This document shows, one piece after another, positions 8,435-17,963 of a stretch of DNA of 54,136 bases. Each line of letters opens with the position of its first letter. Within the stretch, counting starts at the first letter, position 1. The DNA lies in assembly GCA_025350305.1 (NCBI GenBank), contig JANXYC010000103.1, positions 1-54,136 of the forward strand, read 5' to 3'. The notes under the pieces are model-generated. The model did not search any database, was not told the DNA's origin, and worked only from the letters and a program-made list of their open reading frames with translations. The translations under genes were made by a program, and so were the position numbers. The stretch comes from Cyclobacteriaceae bacterium. GTDB lineage: Bacteria; Bacteroidota; Bacteroidia; Cytophagales; Cyclobacteriaceae.

Positions 8435-11400
8435 TTAGAAAATATACCGCACCCCTACTTGTGCTTGCCATCTTGAATTGAACTGGTCAATGGAATATTT
8501 TGCTGTGGGAGTAGTGTAGGTAGCATTTATATTGGCTACACCCGCAGTGACTGTACGACTAATGACACTTAAGCCGGGATCAACAGAAGAGTTGATTGTA
8601 TTCGGTGTGAAATAGACGATACCCCAATTCTTGTTGATCAAATTGCTTAAATTGATGATATCAAATGTTAGCTGGATCGTGTTTTTCTTCTTGCCTATGT
8701 TCAAATAAAAATCATGCATGAGGCGAAGATCCAATTGATTATTCCAGGGAGTGCGGGCGCCATTACGCTCGGTAAATTGACCACGACGACTATTCAGATA
8801 GGTATCATTTTGTATAAACTGATCAAACGCTGTCTGCTGTGCAGGGGTCAGGTTATACGGATTCTCACTCGTCGATGCCGGAACATAGAATAAATCAATT
8901 TGCTGTCCACTGTTGGTTAGCTTGTTGTTCGAAGTTAATGCATACGTAAACGGACTTCCGGATTGTGAGGTATAAATCAATGTAACATAGGAAGCCCCTG
9001 ACTGACCCCATTTCTTTTTATACTGAAAAGATGATACAATGCGGTGCCGGATATCAAAATTTGAATATGTCAGTGATGGGTTATTGGCATTCAGCGCCTG
9101 ATTCGTTTGCCATCCTGACTCCGGTGAGTTTCGGATGCCATTTAAGATATCTTTCGATTGGCCATACGTATAAGCAGCCATGAAATTGAGCCCGAATGGA
9201 TAGGTTTTCGAAATCTGGGCTGTCAATTGGTAGCGCGATCCTTTATTTGTATTCGTGATCAGATACACACTGGAGAAATTGTTACTTACTCTGCCGGAGG
9301 TCCCGGTAGCAGTGGTCGAACCGAAATACAAGGGCTGCTGTTTGTTTACATCATAGGATGCATAATTCACAGAGTCCTTAAGGTTAACTTGTTTGATCAA
9401 TACGTCTTTGATAGTCTGTGTATAAAGGGCCTCCAACGTAAGCTTGTAACCGTTCGCCAAATTGAAATCAACGGCGAAATTGCTTCTCCACATCCTTGGC
9501 AACTGGAAATTTTTGTCTATAAGATCAAGCTCCGTTCTGTTTTTAGAGCCATTGGCTGCGGCAAAGGCTCCGAACTGGGTTTGGTCAGTTGGAGTAGTCG
9601 TACCGGGCTTTGGAGGGTTGAGATCGAGTGCATTATAGGCTGAACCATTATTGATGAACGTGTAGCCAAACCATGCAAAAGGAATCCTTCCAGTAAACAA
9701 GCCAGACCCTCCTCGCAGAATAACGCTTTGATCTCCTTTCAAATCGTAGTTAATTCCAATGCGCGGCGAAAAATAAGGTGTACCAAGATACATGTTGCTG
9801 ATCTGTGGAACAGGCGTGTCATACGTATACGTGTTACCATAATTGGCAGGAGCTATGGGAAAATTACTCCGGGCACTTGCATTCGGGCCGGTAGGCATTA
9901 AGGGCATATCTACCCGCAAACCATACGAGAGGGTAAGTTTGTCTTTTATCCACTCGTCCTGGCCATATACACTGGTAAGGGCCACATTAAAGGCACCTGC
10001 TTGAGCAGAATTACTAAGTTGTGTCGTACGTGAATTGTCAGTAGCATTATAAAGCGCCCTCATGCGGGAAGGATTATCTGCCAGAAAATTGGCAACGCTG
10101 CTGTAGTCAAAACGGCCATTCCACGAATTGATGAATCCATAGTTGATCTTATAAAATTCGTTATGTGTCCCGATAGTAAAGTTGTGACCACCCTTGAAGA
10201 ATTTGAAATTGTCTGTAAACTCAAATGTGGTTTGATTCATATTGAAAATACCCGCTTCACGGTTGGTCCCCAATAGTACGTGTCCACCGTTGATTCCGTT
10301 AATCTGGACTTGAGGGAAAATTGATTGAGGATCGCGATAGTCTTTAATATTGGTATAGCCAATAATTAAACTATTGCTTGCATTGGAACCAAAACGACTT
10401 TTCAATTCGGCCACCGTGCTTGAATTGATATTATGCTGTACAAAGTCATAACTGCCAAACTGGAATTCTTGCGTAGAACGTTCCAGGTTGCTGGCTTCCG
10501 AAACGATTGTGTTGTTGCGGACAGTCAGTGTATGATTTTTGGTGATCTTCCAATCGATTCGATTAAAGTATTTTTGGCTTTTCGAATAAATACTATAGCT
10601 GCCTGTCGCTCCCGGATCATAACCACCGGCCGGGTTGAATTGGCTCACAGGCATTGATTGTAGTTTGGCAGTAATCTGGTCAGCTATGGCTTGGGTCATG
10701 AAATAACCAGGTGCGCCTGCAGGGAAAAATATGGGTGTTGAGTTCTTCGTGATTTCCTCATTGGTAAACCAAAAAAGTTTGTCTTTAATGATCGGCAAAC
10801 CAACACGGAAACCTGTTTGATAATCATAATAAGAGCTATTGATACTTCCATCACCCACTTTGTCGTCGCCTTTGTACTTACCTGTTATGGTAGCATTTCT
10901 CTGAAAACTATAAACCGAGCCCGTTACATCGTTGGAGCCGCTTCTCGAAACAGCATTGATACTTCCGCCAGTAAAATTTCCCAAAGAAACATCATAGGGG
11001 GCAAGTTGTACTTGAACTTCCTGGATTGCGTCCATACTGAAAGAGTTCGTGCGGGTGCTACTTCCCGGCTGATTAGACGTGCCGCTAAGTCCTCCTAAAG
11101 AAGGGCTGAATCCGATAGCATCATTGTTAATGGCACCATCCAATGAAATATTATTATAACGAAAGTTGGTTCCTGCAAAAGAGTTGTTGCTGGATTGCGG
11201 AGTGAGTCTGGTAAAATCAGAAAAACTTCTTGACAAGGTGGGGAGCGCCATTATTTGTTGCTTGCTAATATTGGTGTTGGTTCCCGTTTTTTCTGATGCA
11301 TTCTCTAAAATACCCACTACTACTATTTCTGAAAGTTGCTGGACGTCTTCTTTTAATTCAAAATGAAGTTTGAGAGTTTCTCCCAGTTTAAGAAAAATGT

Positions 11401-11680
11401 CCTCTTGTTTTTCGGTCTTGAATCCTACGAATGAAACAATGATGTCATAGGGCCCTCCGGGGTTGAGGTTGGAGAGAAAAAAACGGCCTTCAGCATTTGT
11501 AATTGATCCGTATGTAATGTTAGTAGGCTTATATATAAGCTGAACTGTGGCTCCTGGAATTTCACCCCCTTTTATATCCTTGATCTGACCGCTGACGGCA
11601 CTCGTAGTAGTTTGAGCAGAAACAGAAGTTGCCCATACAAGTAAAACGAGTGTAAGACTGGTGAGTAAATTTTTTTTCAT
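8435..11680 (-). CDS. Oar-like TonB-dependent outer-membrane protein with regulatory N-domain
   Basis: About 1,081 residues. The signal peptide (MKKNLLTSLTLVLLVWATSVSA) is followed by a carboxypeptidase-regulatory-like domain (about 28-105; GEIPGATVQLIY, ITNAEGRFFLSNL) and a plug-like region. ALPTLSRSFSDFTRLTPQ and DAIQEVQVQLAPYDVSLGNFTGGSINAVSRSG are typical of the Oar family rather than of SusC. The C-terminal barrel ends in RWQAQVGVRYIF with a terminal Phe. The open frame reaches a GTG at 11704, but ATG 11680 follows AGGAGA by 5 bases and starts a proper signal peptide, so I chose it. No SusD partner is adjacent, so it is not a polysaccharide-utilisation pair. Oar proteins are linked to adhesion and outer-membrane uptake; the ligand is unknown. 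Confidence 0.92.
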   Translation of the reverse strand: MKKNLLTSLTLVLLVWATSVSAQTTTSAVSGQIKDIKGGEIPGATVQLIYKPTNITYGSITNAEGRFFLSNLNPGGPYDIIVSFVGFKTEKQEDIFLKLGETLKLHFELKEDVQQLSEIVVVGILENASEKTGTNTNISKQQIMALPTLSRSFSDFTRLTPQSSNNSFAGTNFRYNNISLDGAINNDAIGFSPSLGGLSGTSNQPGSSTRTNSFSMDAIQEVQVQLAPYDVSLGNFTGGSINAVSRSGSNDVTGSVYSFQRNATITGKYKGDDKVGDGSINSSYYDYQTGFRVGLPIIKDKLFWFTNEEITKNSTPIFFPAGAPGYFMTQAIADQITAKLQSMPVSQFNPAGGYDPGATGSYSIYSKSQKYFNRIDWKITKNHTLTVRNNTIVSEASNLERSTQEFQFGSYDFVQHNINSSTVAELKSRFGSNASNSLIIGYTNIKDYRDPQSIFPQVQINGINGGHVLLGTNREAGIFNMNQTTFEFTDNFKFFKGGHNFTIGTHNEFYKINYGFINSWNGRFDYSSVANFLADNPSRMRALYNATDNSRTTQLSNSAQAGAFNVALTSVYGQDEWIKDKLTLSYGLRVDMPLMPTGPNASARSNFPIAPANYGNTYTYDTPVPQISNMYLGTPYFSPRIGINYDLKGDQSVILRGGSGLFTGRIPFAWFGYTFINNGSAYNALDLNPPKPGTTTPTDQTQFGAFAAANGSKNRTELDLIDKNFQLPRMWRSNFAVDFNLANGYKLTLEALYTQTIKDVLIKQVNLKDSVNYASYDVNKQQPLYFGSTTATGTSGRVSNNFSSVYLITNTNKGSRYQLTAQISKTYPFGLNFMAAYTYGQSKDILNGIRNSPESGWQTNQALNANNPSLTYSNFDIRHRIVSSFQYKKKWGQSGASYVTLIYTSQSGSPFTYALTSNNKLTNSGQQIDLFYVPASTSENPYNLTPAQQTAFDQFIQNDTYLNSRRGQFTERNGARTPWNNQLDLRLMHDFYLNIGKKKNTIQLTFDIINLSNLINKNWGIVYFTPNTINSSVDPGLSVISRTVTAGVANINATYTTPTAKYSIDQFNSRWQAQVGVRYIF

Positions 11681-11909
11681 AACGTCTCCTGGCGAATTTT
11701 GCACAAAGGTGTCTCACGCGTATTACTTAGCAGGGTCAGTATTGTTATGAAATTGTTAAGGGAACGTGGTATGTTACCAGATTGTTAAGAAAGCAATTGT
11801 GGATGGCTAAGATTCATGCAAATGAACGGTCTATATGTACCACAAAGAGCTAAGTGGCCCTGTTGGCCAAATAACTTTTCCTGTATGAAATCTAAAGATT
11901 GGTTAATGC

Positions 11910-12899
11910 TTATTTACTGATCGGCACCCGATTTAGAATTGCTTTGATGATGTCGATCGTCTTCACGTTATCAGCCTCTGCTTCGTAGTTCAGTATAATA
12001 CGATGGTTCATGACATCGCGCGCCACTTCTTTAATGTCTTCAGGAAGAACGAAGTCACGGCCATCGAGGTAGGCCGCAGCTTTTGAAGCAAGGTTCAGGT
12101 TGATACTGGCACGTGGAGAAGCACCAAATTGGATATACTGGGCTTCGTTGTCCAGTTTATATTCTTTTGGTTTCCGTGTCGCGGTTACCAGTTCAATAAT
12201 ATATTTCTCCAGCGATTCCGAAATTTTTATTTTGTTCACTTCTCCACGGATCGCGAAGATGTCTTCTTTTGTAAGGATCGTATTCACCGTGAAATCAAAT
12301 TGCAGGTTGGAAATCCTCCGCATGATTTCAAGCTCCTGTTCTTTGGTTGGATAGTCAACGAACACTTTCATCATGAAGCGATCAACCTGTGCTTCCGGAA
12401 GAGGATACGTTCCTTCATTCTCCACCGGGTTTTGCGTGGCCAACACGAGGAATGGTTTATCCAGGGTGAATGTAGTTTCACCGATGGTTACCGTTTTCTC
12501 CTGCATCGCTTCCAGCAACGCTGATTGCACTTTAGCAGGGGACCGGTTGATCTCATCCGCCAGGATAATGTTGGCGAAGATCGGTCCTTTCTTCACTTCA
12601 AACTTTCCTTCCTTCTGGTTGTAGATCATCGTGCCGACTAAATCAGAGGGAAGGAGATCAGGGGTGAATTGAATACGTTGAAAATCCAGGTGCAGTACCT
12701 TGGCTACAGTTGAAATCGTCAGGGTCTTGGCAAGACCAGGAACACCTTCCAGCAAAACGTGCCCGTTGGTGAACAAGCCAATAAGCAGGCGGTTCACCAT
12801 ATACTCTTGTCCCACCACCACTTTGGCCACTTCGGAGTAGACCTGACTTATTTTTTTCCGATGCTCCTGCTGCTGTTCCAGTGTCGTTTCAAGTGCCAT
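11910..12899 (-). CDS. MoxR-family AAA+ ATPase
   Basis: A 329-residue cytoplasmic AAA+ chaperone-type ATPase. Walker A GVPGLAKT is at 52-59, Walker B ILADEINR at about 112-119, sensor 1 ATQNPVENEG follows, and the C-terminal lid holds GASPRASINL with the sensor-2 Arg. MoxR ATPases usually work with VWA-domain proteins to mature or activate complexes and often lead a DUF58/VWA/batABCD operon. Here no such partner follows: the next minus-strand gene is the receptor at 8435-11680, and the upstream one is a nuclease. Partners would have to be elsewhere. Confidence 0.93.
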   Translation of the reverse strand: MALETTLEQQQEHRKKISQVYSEVAKVVVGQEYMVNRLLIGLFTNGHVLLEGVPGLAKTLTISTVAKVLHLDFQRIQFTPDLLPSDLVGTMIYNQKEGKFEVKKGPIFANIILADEINRSPAKVQSALLEAMQEKTVTIGETTFTLDKPFLVLATQNPVENEGTYPLPEAQVDRFMMKVFVDYPTKEQELEIMRRISNLQFDFTVNTILTKEDIFAIRGEVNKIKISESLEKYIIELVTATRKPKEYKLDNEAQYIQFGASPRASINLNLASKAAAYLDGRDFVLPEDIKEVARDVMNHRIILNYEAEADNVKTIDIIKAILNRVPISK

Positions 12900-12983
12900 A
12901 CGCTCCGTTTTTTCTCAAAAATTAATCGCAATAATAGGGATTTGAGTCTTAAAAACTTCAATACGTTTTAGGAGATTTTTAGG

Positions 12984-13108
12984 GTCAGCCTTCGACAGGC
13001 TCAGTCTGACATCTGTCTGACAGCCTTTGATAGGCCTCGGTCTGACCGCGCATAGGCGCTGCCGGCCTGAGCCCGTCGAATGTCAGACTGAGCCTGTCGA
13101 AGGCTGAC
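12984..13108. repeat. Perfect 29-bp inverted repeat with internal degenerate copies
   Basis: The arms at 12984-13012 and 13080-13108 are exact reverse complements, built around GCCTTCGACAGGCTCAGTC. Between them (67 bp) lie degraded copies such as GACAGCCTTTGATAGGCCTC and GGCCTGAGCCCGTCGAATG, so the element is a cluster of about four related palindromic units. It occupies the spacer between the nuclease stop (13113) and the MoxR start (12899). Such units are typical of dispersed REP-like sequences. Confidence 0.8.
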
Positions 13109-13112
13109 ACAC

Positions 13113-14483
13113 CTAGAAAGCAATAATCTCCGTACCTCTCGGATTCATCAAATATGAATTGACGAGGTTCTGTACCACCCGGTTGTCCTTGCTTACGTTG
13201 ATGTAGCTTTTTGCCGATTCAAAATCATGGATGATTACATCCTGATTGAAAAAGCCGAAACCGAGATAATTTCCCTTCTCCACCAGCACCAATGATTTTT
13301 CTTCCAACCTTCTTCCACGACCAATGATCGCCACTGTTTCACCTTCACCAAAAAATAAGTTGATTGACTGCTGAACCCGTCCGTTATAATCTTCTGAGGA
13401 TTCAGTGCCTTCGCATGCTCCCGCGCAGGTGCCCGATTGATGCGCGTAACAAGGACCTTTTGCTGTCTGCAAACCGGAGAGTTTTGGACATAGGCTAGAC
13501 TCCTTCACTTTTCCCCACAAAAAATTCCACGCATCACCTTTCGAACTGAAGGTGATCAGTGGTTTCGAATTTTTAGTCACGATGTTCACCACAAAACGCT
13601 GATAGCCCTTTTGGTCTTCATAGTCGAAGATGCCCCATTCTTCAATTCTGTATTTTTGGGCGAGATTGTACTTTGGCCAAAGCTTCCGGATTTCCTGTGA
13701 CTCAAGAATCAGTGCAATCAATTCATTGCCGGTAAGTTCAAAACTGATGTTATGAATTTCGTTGCGAATGTTGGAGCGGTTCCATTCCTGGGCCTCGCCA
13801 GTAAAATGTCCTGCAATTCGCTTCTTGATGTTGATGGCTTTCCCCACATAGATAATCGTGCCGTGCACATCGTGAAAATAATATACGCCGGCTTTCGCGG
13901 GCAGTTTGTCAAACTCTTCTTTAGGCAAATTAGGCGGCAGGATTGTTTCACCTGAATTACGCTTCAGTGCTTTTGCAATCACGCCTTCTGTATCGCGCTT
14001 TAGAAAGATGTCAAAAATTTTCGCGGTCGCTTCTGCATCGCCATCCGCCCGGTGGCGATCCGGGATTAAAATTCCCAGGCTCTCTGCTAACCGTCCGAGG
14101 CTGTAGGAGTCCAATCCTGGAATTATTTTGCGGCCCAGTCGCACTGTACAAAGTTTTTTTGTGCTCCATTGGATGCCTGCATCATCAAATTCCTTCTTAA
14201 GAAAGCTGTAGTCGAAATGTGCATTGTGCGCGACAAACACACGGTCTTTTAGCCATCCGTGGATTTCCATTGCTATGTCTTCGAAAGACGGCGCCTCACT
14301 CACCATGTCCGTCGTGATGCCGGTGAGTCCGGTGATGAAGTAGGGCACCCGCCGTCCCGGGTTGATAAGTGTTTGGAACCGGTCGGTGATCTGTATGCCA
14401 TCGTGGTGGTAAATCGCTATTTCTGTCACACGGTGATGCTCCGCATATCCCCCGGTGGTCTCAATATCGACGATGGCGTACAT
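13113..14483 (-). CDS. DnaQ-type 3'-5' exonuclease fused to a UvrC-like GIY-YIG nuclease
   Basis: A 456-residue two-nuclease fusion. The N-terminal DEDDh exonuclease (1-170) shows Asp6-Ile-Glu8 (VDIETTGG), HNAHFDYSFL (motif II) and HRADGDAEAT (motif III with the catalytic His). The GIY-YIG domain (about 205-285) shows KAGVYYFHDVHG, IIYVGKAINIKKRI and a later Glu in ALILESQEIRKLWPKYN. This matches UvrC/Cho N-terminal domains. A C-terminal part of about 170 residues holds a Cys cluster (SSLCPKLSGL, GPCYAHQSGTCAGACEG) of the kind seen in UvrC. It would cut DNA next to lesions and/or trim 3' ends. It is often annotated as a Pol III epsilon subunit, but the fusion argues for repair. It appears monocistronic. 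Confidence 0.9.
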   Translation of the reverse strand: MYAIVDIETTGGYAEHHRVTEIAIYHHDGIQITDRFQTLINPGRRVPYFITGLTGITTDMVSEAPSFEDIAMEIHGWLKDRVFVAHNAHFDYSFLKKEFDDAGIQWSTKKLCTVRLGRKIIPGLDSYSLGRLAESLGILIPDRHRADGDAEATAKIFDIFLKRDTEGVIAKALKRNSGETILPPNLPKEEFDKLPAKAGVYYFHDVHGTIIYVGKAINIKKRIAGHFTGEAQEWNRSNIRNEIHNISFELTGNELIALILESQEIRKLWPKYNLAQKYRIEEWGIFDYEDQKGYQRFVVNIVTKNSKPLITFSSKGDAWNFLWGKVKESSLCPKLSGLQTAKGPCYAHQSGTCAGACEGTESSEDYNGRVQQSINLFFGEGETVAIIGRGRRLEEKSLVLVEKGNYLGFGFFNQDVIIHDFESAKSYINVSKDNRVVQNLVNSYLMNPRGTEIIAF

Positions 14484-14537
14484 GTTTCGAAGTTAGTAAC
14501 GGGAATGTTGGTTAAAAAATCCGTGATGTTGGTTTTT

Positions 14538-14592
14538 TTTGCCACAGATTGGCACAGATAATTCCGTGGTAATCCGTGCAATCTGTGGCAAA
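14538..14592. repeat. Inverted repeat upstream of the holin-like gene
   Basis: The arm TTTGCCACAGATTG at 14538-14551 is the exact reverse complement of 14579-14592. The inner part continues imperfectly (GCACAGAT against ATCCGTGC). It lies between the divergent nuclease and holin-like genes, 30 bp before the latter, so it may form a hairpin in its leader. The style is that of a dispersed palindromic repeat. Confidence 0.7.
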
Positions 14593-14621
14593 TTTTCTTC
14601 ATCTTCATCCAAATATTTCTC

Positions 14622-14966
14622 ATGAACGTAATCATCCGCTTTCTTCTCTCCGGTGTAGCTGTAATGTTGACTGCTTACCTGTTGCCCGGTGTGGACGTAC
14701 AGGATTACTGGGCCGCGCTTTTAGTGGCTGTCTTGATCTCACTCTCCAATGTGATTATTAAACCAATTCTGGTGGTCCTCACCATCCCCATCACCATTAT
14801 CTCACTTGGCCTTTTCCTACTGGTGATCAATGGCATTATCATTTTGATGGTGGATTCTTTGGTTGACGGATTTGAAGTAGACGGCTTTTGGTGGGCACTG
14901 GGCTTTAGCTTGATTCTTTCGGTATTTAACAGTTTGTTTAGTGATTTGACGAAGGAAAAGAAGTAG
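14622..14966 (+). CDS. Small four-helix membrane protein, phage holin family (DUF360-like)
   Basis: 114 residues with four predicted transmembrane helices: about 5-20, 30-50, 53-77 and 88-106. The pattern IKPILVVLTIPITIISLGLFLLVING, read as helices 2-3, is characteristic of the so-called mycobacterial 4-TM phage holin superfamily. The name is historical: these are widespread chromosomal membrane proteins without proven lysis role. No endolysin or phage gene is nearby. ATG at 14622 follows no clear Shine-Dalgarno, as is common in this phylum. The stop codon lies inside the first unit of a short direct repeat. Confidence 0.88.
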   Translation: MNVIIRFLLSGVAVMLTAYLLPGVDVQDYWAALLVAVLISLSNVIIKPILVVLTIPITIISLGLFLLVINGIIILMVDSLVDGFEVDGFWWALGFSLILSVFNSLFSDLTKEKK

Positions 14967-14998
14967 TAGGCAGTAGAAAAAGAAGTAGTAGGCAGTAG
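14956..14998 (+). repeat. Two-copy direct repeat overlapping the end of the holin-like gene
   Basis: AAAAGAAGTAGTAGGCAGTAG occurs at 14956-14976 and again at 14977-14998 with one more A. A shorter echo (CAGTAGGCAAG) follows at about 15008. The first unit encodes the last residues and stop of the upstream gene. Replication slippage is the simplest origin. Confidence 0.75.
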
Positions 14999-15171
14999 GC
15001 AAATTTCAGTAGGCAAGAAATCAGCTTGCCAAACAATTTTTACTTCGAAAGAAAGATGTCTTTTGACCGGTCAATTCAGAATGTCAGAAAAGAAATTTCT
15101 AAAAGTTTTATTCAGTAATAATCAACTGAAACCTGACTGCCTACCTCTCAATAAGATACTGAAAATCAATA

Positions 15172-15424
15172 ATTAAGGGCATCTCTAAAAACATGCCTTT
15201 TTATGGCCTCAACCCGTCACCCTTCTCCGGAAGAGAAGGGTACAAGGAGTTTTTAGACCCCACCATCCCGGATAAGGCTTTGATAAAAGATAACAGAAAA
15301 TGTGTTTAAGGAAAGCTTCAAAAACTCCTTAGTTCTTCTCCCCCGGAGAAGGTAGGATGAGGCCAATGAAAAAGTGTTTTTGAAGCTTTCCGAAACCGTG
15401 TTATATGGAAGAGATGCCCTTAAT
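15172..15424. mobile_element. MITE-like element with 15-bp perfect terminal inverted repeats
   Basis: ATTAAGGGCATCTCT at 15172-15186 is the exact reverse complement of 15410-15424. The 253-bp interior is itself strongly inverted: TATGGCCTCAACCC/CCTTCTCCGG/AGGAGTTTTT on the left mirrors GGATGAGGCCAATG/CCGGAGAAGG/AAAAACTCCT on the right. It encodes no protein. A target-site duplication is not clear (AT-rich flanks allow only a few bases). This fits a non-autonomous transposon derivative in the 567-bp gap 14967-15533. The remainder of that gap (15016-15171, 15425-15533) shows nothing I can name except the promoter region of the S9 peptidase. Confidence 0.65.
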
Positions 15425-15533
15425 AATGTAGTCGCCTTTCGGTACGACAATTTCCACCAAACCACCCATCACTTGTTACTTTTCTTCGAAGTGATTTTCA
15501 AATAAATTCACACCTACAATCATCCGACCCTTT

Positions 15534-17885
15534 ATGAAAATAATTGTCTTCCTTTTCCTCGCAAGCTTTGCATCTTACGCTCAGCAACTCGCTCCGCTCA
15601 CCGTGGAGAAGATTATGCGCGATCCCAGGTGGATTGGTGTGGCCCCTTCCAATATTTTCTGGGGCGAGGATGGAAAACAGCTGTACTTCAACTGGAACCC
15701 GGATAAGAACCAGGGCGATTCGCTGTACACAATTTCAACCATTAATCGTACACCACGGAAGGTTAGCCCGGCGGTACGAAGAAATCTACCCGCTCTGAAT
15801 GGCAATTATAATCGCGCCCGTACCAGAAAACTGTATGAAAAAAATGGTGATGTTTTTCTGTTGGACCTTGGTGCCGGAAAAATCACACAGATCACGTTCA
15901 CCACTGAACGGGAATTTAATCCAACCTTTTCAAATGATGAACGAAAAGTTGTGTTTACCTCTGGGATGAATTTGTACAGTTGGGAAAACGGCACCGGTGC
16001 TTTTGTTCAGCTTACCGATTTCCGGAAAGGAACCAAAAAGGGCGATGCTAAACTTACGGATCAGGAAAGGTGGTTGAAGGCCGACCAACTCGCCTACTTT
16101 CAGGTCTTAAAAGAACGCAACACGAATAAGAAGGCGACAGAGAGAATGCAAAAGGCCGACCGGCCCCGTCGTCCGAAAGAAATTTATATAGAAGAGAAAA
16201 ATGTTGACCAACTCCACCTCAGTCCGGACGGCAAAACCATTACGTATCGTCTGACAAAAACTGCTACGGTGAAAAATACAATTGTGCCCAGCTACGTCAC
16301 GGAGTCTGGGTACACGGAAGATCTTCCTGCACGAACAAAAGTAGGTACACCTGCAAATGGTTACGAATTGCTGGTGTACAACATTGAAAAAGATACCGTG
16401 CTGAGTGTGAAAACCGATGATATCCCCGGGATATTCGATGCAACCGACTTCAGGAAGGAGTATCCAGCGAAAACCTCGAAGACGGAAAAGGGAAAAGAGA
16501 AAAAACCGGAGCCGAGATCTGTCATCATGTTTGGTCCGTACTGGAGTGATGACGGAAAAAACAATGTGGTTGTGGTACGGGCACAAGACAACAAAGACCG
16601 ATGGCTTCTTTCACTTGATGTAGCCACACAAAAACTGAAACTGCTCGATCGCCAGCGCGATGAGGCGTGGGTGGGAGGGCCCGGGACAGGCTTTGGACCA
16701 GGGGTAATCGGGTGGGTAAACAATAATCAGTTCTGGTTTCAATCAGAAGAAAGTGGCTACTCACATCTTTATGTTTATGATTTTTCAACGGGTAAAAAAC
16801 AATCACTCACATCCGGCAAGTATGAAGTGCAGGCGGTGGAACTGTCCAACGACAAGAAAATATTCTATATCACTACCAACGAAGTGCATCCTGGCGAAAA
16901 ACATTTCTACAAACTGCCATCGGGTGGCGGAAAAGCTGAAAAGCTCACCGCACTGACCGGTGCTAATGAGGTTACACTTTCGCCTGATGAAAAATGGATG
17001 GCGGTCCGCTATTCGGCCAGCAACAAACCTTGGGATCTTTATTTAATGGAAAACAAGGCCGGAGCTAAGCCACAGCAGATCACAAATTCTCTTTCAGAAG
17101 AATTCAAATCATACGCCTGGCGTGAACCGGAAGTGACCACCTTCAAGGCCCGCGATGGAGTTGATGTCTACACGCGTGTTTTTAAGCCAGCTAATCCTAA
17201 CGGGGCCGCCGTCATTTTTGTGCATGGCGCCGGTTATCTTCAAAACGCACACAAATGGTGGAGCAGTTATTTCCGTGAATACATGTTTCATAATTTATTG
17301 GCTGACCGCGGTTACATGGTGCTCGACATGGACTACCGCGCGAGCGCCGGGTACGGTCGCGACTGGCGAACGGGGATTTACCGCTTCATGGGGGGAAAAG
17401 ATCTGACGGACAATGTTGATGGAGCAAAGTGGCTGGTGGATACATACAAGATCAATCCAAAACGAATCGGAATCTATGGAGGATCCTATGGAGGATTCAT
17501 CACGTTGATGGCATTGTTCACTACGCCAGATGTTTTTGCGGCAGGAGCAGCACTTCGGCCGGTAACCGATTGGGCTCATTACAACCAGGGGTACACAGCC
17601 AACATCCTCAACGAACCTTCTACCGATAGCATTGCTTATGCAAAAAGTTCTCCCCTTTATTATGCCGCCGGATTAAAAGGTCATCTGCTTATTTGCCACG
17701 GCATGGTCGATGTAAATGTGCATTTCGAAGATGCAATACGTCTGACCCAGCGGCTTATAGAACTTGGTAAAGACAACTGGGAGCTTGCAGTCTACCCCAT
17801 GGAAGACCACGGGTTCGTGGAGCCAGGTAGTTGGACTGATGAGTACAAAAGGATACTGAAATTATTTGAGGAAAACCTGAAGTAG
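15534..17885 (+). CDS. Secreted S9-family (DPP4-like) serine peptidase
   Basis: 783 residues with a signal peptide (MKIIVFLFLASFASYA). Residues 25-560 form the beta-propeller typical of dipeptidyl-peptidase IV enzymes (repeats such as LSPDGKTITYRL and LSPDEKWMAVRYS). An alpha/beta-hydrolase domain follows. The catalytic triad can be placed as Ser651 (GGSYGG), Asp726 (GMVDVNV) and His759 (EDHGFVEP). It should release short peptides from proline-type substrates in the periplasm or at the surface. A basic insert near 185-215 and 310-325 (KGKEKKPEP) is unusual but not disruptive. It is co-directional with the acyltransferase (78-bp gap) and the M28 peptidase, perhaps one transcript. Confidence 0.94.
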   Translation: MKIIVFLFLASFASYAQQLAPLTVEKIMRDPRWIGVAPSNIFWGEDGKQLYFNWNPDKNQGDSLYTISTINRTPRKVSPAVRRNLPALNGNYNRARTRKLYEKNGDVFLLDLGAGKITQITFTTEREFNPTFSNDERKVVFTSGMNLYSWENGTGAFVQLTDFRKGTKKGDAKLTDQERWLKADQLAYFQVLKERNTNKKATERMQKADRPRRPKEIYIEEKNVDQLHLSPDGKTITYRLTKTATVKNTIVPSYVTESGYTEDLPARTKVGTPANGYELLVYNIEKDTVLSVKTDDIPGIFDATDFRKEYPAKTSKTEKGKEKKPEPRSVIMFGPYWSDDGKNNVVVVRAQDNKDRWLLSLDVATQKLKLLDRQRDEAWVGGPGTGFGPGVIGWVNNNQFWFQSEESGYSHLYVYDFSTGKKQSLTSGKYEVQAVELSNDKKIFYITTNEVHPGEKHFYKLPSGGGKAEKLTALTGANEVTLSPDEKWMAVRYSASNKPWDLYLMENKAGAKPQQITNSLSEEFKSYAWREPEVTTFKARDGVDVYTRVFKPANPNGAAVIFVHGAGYLQNAHKWWSSYFREYMFHNLLADRGYMVLDMDYRASAGYGRDWRTGIYRFMGGKDLTDNVDGAKWLVDTYKINPKRIGIYGGSYGGFITLMALFTTPDVFAAGAALRPVTDWAHYNQGYTANILNEPSTDSIAYAKSSPLYYAAGLKGHLLICHGMVDVNVHFEDAIRLTQRLIELGKDNWELAVYPMEDHGFVEPGSWTDEYKRILKLFEENLK

Positions 17886-17963
17886 TTCCGTCCACCATAT
17901 TATTTCCAGCTTGCTCATTGCCACCAATTTGTCCCGTATTCACGCCTCTATTCCAACAGCCTG

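Noticed and set aside
14622-14966. Phage holin as a sign of a prophage
   Set aside because: This holin-named family is a common chromosomal membrane protein; no lysin, capsid or integrase gene is present.
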